Shown piece after piece: positions 6,541 through 11,722 of a stretch of DNA of 11,722 nucleotides (position 1 is its first letter; each line of letters begins with the position of its first letter). The stretch is from JBBSGC01 sp038254525 (GTDB lineage: Bacteria; Actinomycetota; Actinomycetes; Propionibacteriales; Nocardioidaceae): NCBI GenBank assembly GCA_038254525.1, contig JBBSGC010000060.1, forward strand, positions 1 to 11,722. The letters are read 5' to 3'. The notes beneath the pieces are model-generated. The model had not been told where the DNA came from and made no database searches. It saw only the letters and a list, made by a program, of their open reading frames with translations. Position numbers and translations under genes: made by a program.

Positions 6541-6547
6541 TTGCCGC

Positions 6548-7330
6548 ATGAGCATCATGAAGCGGCTGAACCTGATATTCCAGTCCAAGGCCAACAAGGC
6601 GCTGGACCGCGCGGAGGACCCCCGCGAGACGCTGGACTACAGCTATCAGAAGCAGCTGGAGCTGCTGCAGAAGGTGCGCCGAGGGGTGGCCGACGTCGCC
6701 ACCAGCCGCAAGCGGATCGAGCTGCAGGTCACCCAGCTCCAGCAGCAGGAAGACAAGCTGCAGGGACAGGCGCAGCAGGCGCTGGCCGCCGGGCGGGAGG
6801 ACCTGGCGCGCGAGGCGCTGACCCGCCGGGCGGGGCTGCAGACCCAGCTGGGCGACCTGCAGACCCAGCACGCAAACCTGCAGGCCGAGGAGGAGAAGCT
6901 GACGCTCGCCTCCCAGCGGCTCAACGCGAAGGTCGAGTCGTTCCGGACCCGCAAGGAGACCATCAAGGCCACCTACACCGCGGCCCAGGCGCAGACCAAG
7001 ATCAATGAGGCGTTCTCGGGAGTGTCGGAGGAGATGGGCGACGTCGGGCTGGCGATCCAACGTGCCGAGGACAAGACCGCCACCATGCAGGCGCGGGCCG
7101 GGGCGATCGACGAGCTGCTCGCCTCAGGGGCGCTGGAGGACCTGAGCGGGCAACCCAACGACGACATCAGTCGCGAGCTCCACCAGCTCTCCGCCGGGCA
7201 GGACGTGGAGTCCCAGCTGGCCGCCATGAAGTCGCAGATCGAGCCGGGCGCGCAAGCCAAGGCGATCGAACAGGACACCTCTTCCGGCTCGCCGGCGAGC
7301 GCCACCGCCCGACAGGAGGAGCAGGCGTGA
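6548..7330 (+). CDS. pspA: Phage shock protein A (PspA/IM30 family)
   Basis: PspA binds stressed cytoplasmic membrane from the inside and assembles into large scaffolds of the ESCRT-III type. The 260 residues begin MSIMKRLNLIFQSKANKALD, an amphipathic helix followed by the family's AEDP turn (22-25). A nearly unbroken coiled coil rich in Gln, Glu, Arg and Leu follows (about 26-195), then a low-complexity acidic and Ser/Ala-rich tail. I use ATG at 6548, since upstream codons in frame lie in the promoter and a TAAGGT box sits seven bases before it; ATG at 6557 is a less likely alternative. The stop codon overlaps the GTG of pspAA by four bases. Cluster order is pspA-pspAA-htpX-pspAB. No pspB, pspC, pspF, clgR, pspM or pspN is in the window. 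Confidence 0.95.
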   Translation: MSIMKRLNLIFQSKANKALDRAEDPRETLDYSYQKQLELLQKVRRGVADVATSRKRIELQVTQLQQQEDKLQGQAQQALAAGREDLAREALTRRAGLQTQLGDLQTQHANLQAEEEKLTLASQRLNAKVESFRTRKETIKATYTAAQAQTKINEAFSGVSEEMGDVGLAIQRAEDKTATMQARAGAIDELLASGALEDLSGQPNDDISRELHQLSAGQDVESQLAAMKSQIEPGAQAKAIEQDTSSGSPASATARQEEQA

Positions 7331-7611
7331 TCGTCCGCATCCTCGGCGAGGGACAGTACGACGTCGATGAGAGCCACCTCGACGCACTCAACGAGCTTGA
7401 CCGGGCGGTGGAGTCGGCTATCGAGTCGGGTGACGATGAAGCCTTCGAAACCTCGCTGCACTCGCTGTTCGCAGCCGTGCGCGACTGGGGAAGTCCGCTG
7501 GACGACGCCGCGCTCGTGGACTCCGACCTGATCCTGCCGCCGACCGACGCCACCGCCGACGAGGTGCAGGCCCTGCTCGGTGACGAGGGTCTCATCCCCG
7601 ACGCGTTGTGA
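7327..7611 (+). CDS. pspAA: PspA-associated protein PspAA
   Basis: This 94-residue acidic protein belongs to the PspAA family, known from its gene linkage to PspA-type coiled-coil proteins; its biochemical role is not established. The start MIVRILGEGQYDVDESHLDA is typical of the family, the middle is helical, and the protein ends in LPPTDATADEVQALLGDEGL. There is no membrane helix or signal peptide. The GTG at 7327 overlaps the pspA stop (GTGA), with a strong AGGAGGAG five bases upstream (7314-7321), so translation is probably coupled to that of pspA. Both stoichiometric partnership with PspA and regulation of its assembly are compatible with this arrangement. A 90-base gap that holds a possible second promoter separates it from htpX. 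Confidence 0.9.
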   Translation: MIVRILGEGQYDVDESHLDALNELDRAVESAIESGDDEAFETSLHSLFAAVRDWGSPLDDAALVDSDLILPPTDATADEVQALLGDEGLIPDAL

Positions 7612-7651
7612 CCCCGCGTCCGTCCGGTGTGAGGCAGCTGACGTCGCCGTC

Positions 7652-7677
7652 GGAACGCCGGCCGGTCGCCGAGCGTT
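7652..7677 (+). promoter_or_regulatory. Candidate ECF-sigma promoter upstream of htpX
   Basis: GGAAC (7652-7656), a 17-base spacer, then CGTT (7674-7677) matches the actinobacterial ECF pattern of the SigE and SigR/SigH type (GGAAC/T, about 18 bases, GTT). Initiation near 7684 would give a leader of about 18 bases with the purine-rich site AAGGGAAG before the ATG at 7702. The gap between pspAA and htpX is otherwise unexplained. Confidence 0.5.
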
Positions 7678-7701
7678 GGGGATGCGAAGGGAAGTGAGCA
7701 G

Positions 7702-8607
7702 ATGGCGAGGACTCGGTTCCGTGGTGACGCCGGGCTGACCGTGCGGATGGGCGTTGTCGCCTTCCTGCTCGTGGTGCTCTACCTCGGCTTCGGCGCCCTG
7801 CTGCTGGTCTACACCAAGTCGGTGGTGGTCGGCGTCGTGATCGTCGTCGCGTTGGCCACCGCGCAGTGGTACTTCTCAGACAAGCTGGCCATGGCCTCGA
7901 TGCGCGCCCGCGAGGTCACTCCGCAGCAAGCGCCGGAGCTGCACGGCATGATCGACCGCTTGGTCGCCCTTGCCGACATGCCCAAGCCGCGCGTGGCGGT
8001 CGCCGACACCGACCTGCCCAATGCCTTCGCCACCGGGCGCACGCCTGACCATGCTGTGGTGTGCGTGACCACCGGCATCATGCGCCGCCTCGACGCCGAG
8101 GAGCTCGAAGGCGTGCTCAGCCATGAGCTCGCGCACGTGGCCAACCGAGACGTCGCGGTGATGACCGTCGCGTCGGCACTGGGCCTGCTCGCCGGTTTCG
8201 TCGCGCGGTGGGGCCTCTACTTCGGTGGTGGTGACAACCGAGGTCGACGTGATAACAGCGGCGCCCCCGCGTTTGTCGTGATCTGGCTGGCCAGCATCGC
8301 GGTCTACGCGGTCAGCTTCGTGCTGATCCGGGCGCTTTCGCGCTATCGCGAGCTGTCGGCGGACCGCAGTGGCGCCTACCTGACCGGCAAGCCATCGGCG
8401 CTGGCGTCGGCACTGACCAAGATCTCCGGAGACATGGCGCGCATCCCGACCCGTGACCTGCGCGCCGCCGGCTCGATGAACGCCTTCTTCTTTGCACCGG
8501 CCATCCGGTCAGACCAGCTGATGACGGTCTTCTCCACCCACCCCTCGCTCGATGCCCGCCTCGAGCAGCTCGCCCGGGTCTCAGCCGAGCTCGGCCGCCC
8601 ACTGTGA
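7702..8607 (+). CDS. htpX: HtpX-type membrane zinc metalloprotease (M48 family)
   Basis: HtpX degrades damaged membrane proteins, with its active site on the cytoplasmic side. The 301 residues show two N-terminal membrane helices (about 14-36 and 40-56), the zinc motif HELAH (141-145) and two further hydrophobic segments (about 152-174 and 189-211). The third zinc ligand, E217 in SRYRELSAD, follows, and the C-terminal family block is FSTHPSLDARLEQL (277-290). Length and order match the family, and no key residue is missing. The ATG at 7702 is preceded by AAGGGAAG. The stop overlaps the GTG of pspAB by four bases. Placement within the psp cluster suggests that membrane-protein turnover is part of the same envelope-stress response. 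The ECF-like promoter just upstream would let it be expressed without pspA. Confidence 0.95.
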   Translation: MARTRFRGDAGLTVRMGVVAFLLVVLYLGFGALLLVYTKSVVVGVVIVVALATAQWYFSDKLAMASMRAREVTPQQAPELHGMIDRLVALADMPKPRVAVADTDLPNAFATGRTPDHAVVCVTTGIMRRLDAEELEGVLSHELAHVANRDVAVMTVASALGLLAGFVARWGLYFGGGDNRGRRDNSGAPAFVVIWLASIAVYAVSFVLIRALSRYRELSADRSGAYLTGKPSALASALTKISGDMARIPTRDLRAAGSMNAFFFAPAIRSDQLMTVFSTHPSLDARLEQLARVSAELGRPL

Positions 8608-9176
8608 CCCTCTGGGACTCGTTGCTCGGCCGGAGCAAGCCGGCGCCCTCCAACCTGGACAACCTGTTCGCCGTCCCGCAGGCCGCTCTGACGCTGCAGG
8701 CCGGTGCCGGCTTCACTCCGACCGGCGTCGGCGCGGTGTGCTACCGGGCCAATGAGGGCGCTGCCTTTGCCGCGATGCAGACCGATGTGCAACAGCTGCT
8801 CGACGCCGATGGCGGTCCGGCCGTCGTGCGCTCGCAGGACTCCTACGGCTTCACCTGGCTCGAATGCCGGCAGGACCCCGGCGCTGTCGAGGAGCTCGTA
8901 ACCGAGCTGCACGCGGTCAACTCGACCCTCCAGGACTCCGGGTTCGGGCCGTCGCTGCTGTGTTCCCTGGTCGGCTTCACCGGCCCGGACGCCAAGCCGC
9001 TGGCCCTGGTCTACCTCTACAAGCGCGGCACCTTCTATCCGTTCGCACCCGCCGGTGAACCGCGCCGTGACAACGCGCTGGAGCTGCAGGTGCGCGGCCT
9101 CGTCGCCGGTGACGTGCCGATCGAGAAGGACCTCAACCGCTGGCTCGCCCTGTGGGGCGCGCCCGGTCTCGGCTGA
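8604..9176 (+). CDS. pspAB: PspA-associated protein PspAB
   Basis: This 190-residue soluble protein belongs to the PspAB family, defined by linkage to PspA and HtpX genes; its activity is unknown. Visible blocks are the start MTLWDSLLGRSKP, NLDNLFAVPQAALTLQA (17-33), the central DSYGFTWLECRQDP, NSTLQDSGFGPSLLCSLVGF, and LVYLYKRGTFYPFAP ahead of RRDNALELQVRGLVAGD. It ends near WLALWGAPGLG. There is no signal peptide, membrane helix or recognised catalytic motif. The GTG at 8604 overlaps the htpX stop (GTGA) and no clear Shine-Dalgarno is seen, so translation probably depends on htpX. The tight coupling to htpX, rather than to pspA, suggests that it works with or regulates the protease; this is inference. 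Its stop is 16 bases from that of the convergent acetyltransferase gene. Confidence 0.88.
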   Translation: MTLWDSLLGRSKPAPSNLDNLFAVPQAALTLQAGAGFTPTGVGAVCYRANEGAAFAAMQTDVQQLLDADGGPAVVRSQDSYGFTWLECRQDPGAVEELVTELHAVNSTLQDSGFGPSLLCSLVGFTGPDAKPLALVYLYKRGTFYPFAPAGEPRRDNALELQVRGLVAGDVPIEKDLNRWLALWGAPGLG

Positions 9177-9192
9177 GCCCATCGTCTCGGCG

Positions 9193-10071
9193 TCACATCA
9201 CGTGCGGGCTGGGAACGTAGGGGGTGGCCGGCTTCATGCCGCGATAGGCCAGGTAGCCGCGGGTGTGGAGCTCCAGCCGAGCCTCGAGCGCGACGTCGAC
9301 CGCCCACTCCTGCTCGGCGGTGAGATAGCGGACCATGACCGGGCGGCCCGGCGTCGATGCGGCGAGTGACTCCCACAGCAGCCGGGTCGCCGTCCGCAGG
9401 TTGCTCGCGGCCAGCAGGTACGGGCCGCCGGCCTCGGCCACGTAGCAGTAGCCGCTGCCGGTGCCGTTGTCGATGACCAGCATTGGGTGCTCGGCCGCCA
9501 TGACCGGGTGGTCGACCCCGTGGCCCGCGCCGCGGGTCAGGCGGTCGACGGAGTCGCACAGGTCGAAGTCGCCGGCGGAGCCGCTGCGCACGTGGTCCAC
9601 GACCGGCAGCAGTGACCGGTCGACGGTTCCCCACGCGAACATCACCGGATACAGGGTGAAGCCGGCCTGGCGGTAGCGACGGACCGCGCGCGGATCGTGG
9701 GAGGAGCAGATGGTGCCTCGCAGCGCCCCCTGCGAGTGCTGGAGCGCGGCGTCGAGCACAGCCCGGCCGATGCCCGTGCCTTGTGCCCGCGGGCAGACGA
9801 AGTAGCTGGACAGCCCCCACCACGTCTCGCGGCGCAGGGACGTCGCCATGCCGACGATCCCACTGGCGTCCTCGGCCACCCAGCAGCCGGGGGCGTCGTG
9901 CCGGAGCAGGTGGTGGCAGCGCCGCCGCCAAGCTGCCGCTTGCGCCTCCTCACGCCTTGCGGGCGGCGGCCAGTCCGCCGGCCGGGTGGCGACGTCGAGC
10001 GCATGGAACGCGTCGCTCGAGAGCCGCTCGACCGTGGCGACATCGGCTGCACGCAGAGGCCGGATCAGCAC
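9193..10071 (-). CDS. GNAT family acetyltransferase with two GNAT-like domains
   Basis: It is a probable cytoplasmic acetyl-CoA-dependent N-acetyltransferase; the substrate is unknown. The 292 residues split into two halves. The first (about 3-148) is a normal GNAT domain, with IRPLRAADVATVERL at the start, the acetyl-CoA loop RAQGTGIGRA (95-104), and DPRAVRRYRQAGF (126-138). The second half (about 150-292) lacks a clear acetyl-CoA loop and ends in the block GYLAYRGMKPATPYVPS. It looks like a degenerate second GNAT domain. The frame is open further upstream, but I choose GTG at 10071. It begins at the domain start, and a TACGGT -10 box lies exactly seven bases before it. The gene is divergent from the glycerate kinase, with 52 bp between. 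Confidence 0.85.
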   Translation of the reverse strand: MLIRPLRAADVATVERLSSDAFHALDVATRPADWPPPARREEAQAAAWRRRCHHLLRHDAPGCWVAEDASGIVGMATSLRRETWWGLSSYFVCPRAQGTGIGRAVLDAALQHSQGALRGTICSSHDPRAVRRYRQAGFTLYPVMFAWGTVDRSLLPVVDHVRSGSAGDFDLCDSVDRLTRGAGHGVDHPVMAAEHPMLVIDNGTGSGYCYVAEAGGPYLLAASNLRTATRLLWESLAASTPGRPVMVRYLTAEQEWAVDVALEARLELHTRGYLAYRGMKPATPYVPSPHVM

Positions 10072-10078
10072 GGCGCCC

Positions 10079-10084
10079 ACCGTA
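10079..10084 (-). promoter_or_regulatory. Candidate -10 box for leaderless GNAT gene
   Basis: The minus strand reads TACGGT, then seven bases (gggcgcc), then GTG at 10071. There is no Shine-Dalgarno. This geometry is the main reason for choosing GTG at 10071; an in-frame GTG at 10080 would overlap the box. Confidence 0.55.
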
Positions 10085-10111
10085 CGTGACACTGTCCGTC
10101 CGGCACTGAGG

Positions 10112-10117
10112 TTCAAT
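10112..10117 (+). promoter_or_regulatory. Weak candidate -10 box for the glycerate kinase gene
   Basis: TTCAAT is followed by six bases and the ATG at 10124. It keeps the first and last T of TANNNT but not the A. The spacing resembles the other leaderless starts here. A GAGG 12 bases before the ATG is the alternative signal. Confidence 0.3.
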
Positions 10118-10123
10118 GCCGGC

Positions 10124-11233
10124 ATGCACGTCCTCGTCGCTCCGGACAAGTTCGCCGGCACCCTCACCGCGCCGATGGCTGCCCAAGCGATCGCCGAAGG
10201 CTGGCAGCTGCGCGCGCCGCTGGACGAGCTGGTGCGGTGCCCGATGTCCGACGGTGGCCCGGGCTTCGTCGATGTCCTGCACGCAGCGCTCGGCGGGGAG
10301 CTCGTGCCGGGCGCCGTGTCCGGCCCGCTCGGCGAGCAGACGCCGGCGAGCGTGCTACTGCACGAGGACACGGCCTACGTCGAGTGCGCCGCCGCCTGTG
10401 GCCTCCATCTGCTGCCGCCCGACGTCCGTGACCCTGAGCGAGCCAGCTCCTTCGGGGTCGGGCAGCTGCTGGAGCTGGCGGCGCAGCCGGGTGTTCGGCG
10501 GATCGTGGTCGGACTCGGTGGCAGCGCGACCAACGACGGCGGCGCGGGCTTGTTGGCGGCGCTGGGCGCGCGAGCCGACGTGGACCTCGGCGCTGGTCCC
10601 GCTGGCCTGGCCGGCATCGGCGCCCTCGACCTGCGCCCCGCTGTCGAGCGACTCGCGGGCATCGAGCTGGTTGCGGCGACCGACGTCGACAACCCCCTGC
10701 TGGGCATGTTCGGTGCCACCAACGTCTACGGCCCGCAGAAGGGCCTGTCCGACGAACGTAAGCCCGTCGTCGACTCGTGGCTGGACGGTTTCGTCGTTGC
10801 GGCTCTGGGGCCGTCGCCCGCACAACGCCGACTCGCTGACCAGCCCGGCGCTGGAGCGGCCGGCGGCCTGGGTTTCGCGCTGCTGGCGCTGGGCGCCACC
10901 TGCCAGTCCGGGATCGCCCTGGTGGCCGGCTCTGTGGGCTTGCCCGGGCTGGCCGCCCGGAGTGACCTCGTCATCACCGGCGAGGGCGCCTACGACTTCT
11001 CCTCCCGCTCCGGCAAGGTGGTGCACGGAGTGGCGCGGATTTCCGGCGAGGCACTGAGACCGTGCATCGTGCTCGCTGGACAGGTGCTGGTGGGCGCCCG
11101 GGAGATGCGGGCGATGGGGGTCGAGTCTGCGTACTCCATAGTCGATGCCGTCGGCTCGGCGGCCGCCCTGGGCGACCCGGCAGCGAGCCTGCGGTCGCTC
11201 AGCGAGCGGGTTGCGCGTACCTGGTCGTACTGA
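10124..11233 (+). CDS. Glycerate 2-kinase (GarK/GlxK family)
   Basis: It likely phosphorylates D-glycerate with ATP to 2-phosphoglycerate, feeding glyoxylate- or serine-derived carbon into glycolysis. The 369 residues have the family's usual length and motifs in order: the N-terminal APDKFAGTLTA (6-16), the CPMSDGGPG block (39-47), GLGGSATNDGGAGLLAALG (130-148), ATDVDNPLLG (185-194), VYGPQKG (201-207), GAGAAGGLGFAL (242-253) and DLVITGEG (281-288). Two spots differ from E. coli GarK as I recall it. The block read ADGGEGT there is SDGGPGF here, and GEGRIDSQ is GEGAYDFS. These may mark an actinobacterial subfamily. Only one start fits the conserved N terminus (ATG 10124). The next gene is erpA, 108 bp downstream, the same pairing as I recall for Rv2205c/Rv2204c in M. 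tuberculosis, although there both lie on one strand. Confidence 0.92.
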   Translation: MHVLVAPDKFAGTLTAPMAAQAIAEGWQLRAPLDELVRCPMSDGGPGFVDVLHAALGGELVPGAVSGPLGEQTPASVLLHEDTAYVECAAACGLHLLPPDVRDPERASSFGVGQLLELAAQPGVRRIVVGLGGSATNDGGAGLLAALGARADVDLGAGPAGLAGIGALDLRPAVERLAGIELVAATDVDNPLLGMFGATNVYGPQKGLSDERKPVVDSWLDGFVVAALGPSPAQRRLADQPGAGAAGGLGFALLALGATCQSGIALVAGSVGLPGLAARSDLVITGEGAYDFSSRSGKVVHGVARISGEALRPCIVLAGQVLVGAREMRAMGVESAYSIVDAVGSAAALGDPAASLRSLSERVARTWSY

Positions 11234-11236
11234 GGG

Positions 11237-11251
11237 CGAGCGTCGGGCTCG
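11237..11251 (+). other. Small hairpin after the glycerate kinase gene
   Basis: CGAGC and GCTCG form a perfect 5-bp stem with a five-base loop, starting three bases after the stop codon. There is no T-tract, so it is at most a weak, non-canonical terminator. Confidence 0.25.
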
Positions 11252-11276
11252 ATGCGCTGGACGCTGTGAGACGATG

Positions 11277-11301
11277 GGAATGTCCGGCGCTTGCGGTTGT
11301 T
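11277..11301 (+). promoter_or_regulatory. Candidate SigR/SigE-like promoter upstream of erpA
   Basis: GGAAT (11277-11281, within GGGAAT) and GTT (11299-11301) are 17 bases apart. That is one base short of the usual SigR/SigH spacing and within the ECF range. Initiation near 11308 would leave a leader of about 34 bases with the AGGAGA ribosome binding site. A housekeeping-type alternative is GACGAT at 11270-11275. Confidence 0.35.
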
Positions 11302-11341
11302 GCACCGAGACGAGGCTCCCCGAGCACCCAGGAGACATCCG

Positions 11342-11707
11342 ATGACGGTCCAGAACGACACCTCCACCACCTCCACCACTGCTGACGGCGTGGTCTTGAG
11401 CGACGGTGCCGCGGCGAAGGTCAAGAGCCTGCTCGAGCAGGAGGGCCGCGACGACCTGCAGCTGAGGATCGCTGTGCAGCCCGGCGGCTGCTCCGGCCTG
11501 CGTTACCAGCTCTTCTTCGACGAGCGCGCCCTCGACGGCGACGAGGTTCGCGACTTCGGCGGTGTGAAGGTGGTCACCGACCGGATGAGCCTGCCCTACC
11601 TGATGGGCGCCACCATCGACTTCGTCGACACGATCGAGAAGCAGGGGTTCACCATCGACAACCCCAGCGCGACCAGCTCCTGCGCCTGCGGCGACTCCTT
11701 CCACTGA
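11342..11707 (+). CDS. erpA: Iron-sulfur cluster insertion protein, A-type carrier (ErpA/HesB family)
   Basis: A-type carriers receive [Fe-S] clusters and deliver them to apo-proteins in the cytoplasm. The 121 residues include a short polar, Thr/Ser-rich N-terminal extension (3-15) and the core HesB fold. The three ligand cysteines are in GGCSGLRY (C50) and SSCACGDSF (C114, C116), the canonical C-xn-CxC arrangement. The ATG at 11342 has AGGAGA six to seven bases upstream and is preferred over the open frame further upstream. The gene lies 108 bp after the glycerate kinase gene. A SigR/SigE-like promoter may lie in the gap, which would fit the need for Fe-S repair under oxidative stress. Fifteen bases after the stop the window ends. 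ErpA, IscA and SufA cannot be told apart on motifs alone; ErpA is the usual actinobacterial name. Confidence 0.93.
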   Translation: MTVQNDTSTTSTTADGVVLSDGAAAKVKSLLEQEGRDDLQLRIAVQPGGCSGLRYQLFFDERALDGDEVRDFGGVKVVTDRMSLPYLMGATIDFVDTIEKQGFTIDNPSATSSCACGDSFH

Positions 11708-11722
11708 GCGGCTCGGGCGCCC

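Noticed and set aside
6461..7060. N-terminal extension of the DUF3043 gene into pspA
   Set aside because: The added residues are antisense to the pspA coiled coil and Leu/Gln-rich without family similarity. GTG at 6460 has a ribosome binding site and begins the conserved part.
10072..10371. 100-residue N-terminal extension of the GNAT protein
   Set aside because: It overlaps the glycerate kinase gene and its promoter, is Ser/Pro/Arg-rich, and precedes the natural GNAT start. GTG at 10071 has a -10 box seven bases upstream.
10355..11704. A 449-codon minus-strand open frame antisense to the glycerate kinase and erpA genes
   Set aside because: Both plus-strand genes carry full family motifs; the frame is a mirror of their codon bias.

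Overview
The window is very GC-rich DNA packed with genes, and every protein points to a high-GC Gram-positive actinobacterium (Actinomycetes). The actinobacterial markers are a multi-lipoyl SucB/DlaT-type E2, a DUF3043 membrane protein, the PspAA and PspAB partners of PspA, and start codons placed 6-7 bases after a TANNNT -10 box with no leader. From memory, the order E2 / aminopeptidase / gcvT / glycerate kinase / ErpA-like protein resembles the Mycobacterium tuberculosis Rv2215-Rv2204c neighbourhood. The region therefore looks like conserved core chromosome. I see no tRNA, rRNA, CRISPR, insertion sequence or phage gene.

Layout. At 1-2364 (minus) an lpdA-sucB operon encodes the E3 and the first part of the E2 of a 2-oxoacid dehydrogenase complex; sucB runs off the left edge. 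A small conserved gene of unknown function (2545-2889, plus) meets pepA, a leucyl aminopeptidase (2894-4399, minus). pepA is divergent from gcvT, the glycine-cleavage T protein (4522-5649, plus). gcvT is followed by a 68-residue conserved small protein (5659-5865). A DUF3043 two-helix membrane protein (5873-6460, minus) is divergent from a four-gene envelope-stress cluster: pspA, pspAA, htpX and pspAB (6548-9176, plus). A two-domain GNAT acetyltransferase (9193-10071, minus) is divergent from a glycerate 2-kinase (10124-11233, plus), which is followed by an ErpA-type iron-sulfur insertion protein (11342-11707, plus).

How the genes work together. LpdA reoxidises the lipoyl arms of the E2, and Lpd also serves GcvT through the glycine cleavage system, so several genes bear on lipoate-dependent carbon and one-carbon metabolism. 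The Psp cluster combines a membrane-binding coiled coil (PspA), two small partners and a membrane zinc protease.

The most interesting signals are regulatory. A perfect 8-bp dyad lies between back-to-back -10 boxes of pspA and the DUF3043 gene. An ECF-sigma-like promoter lies inside the psp cluster directly before htpX. Several first genes of transcription units have leaderless starts. In sucB, two lipoyl domains are almost identical at the DNA level and are separated by an 18-bp tandem repeat.
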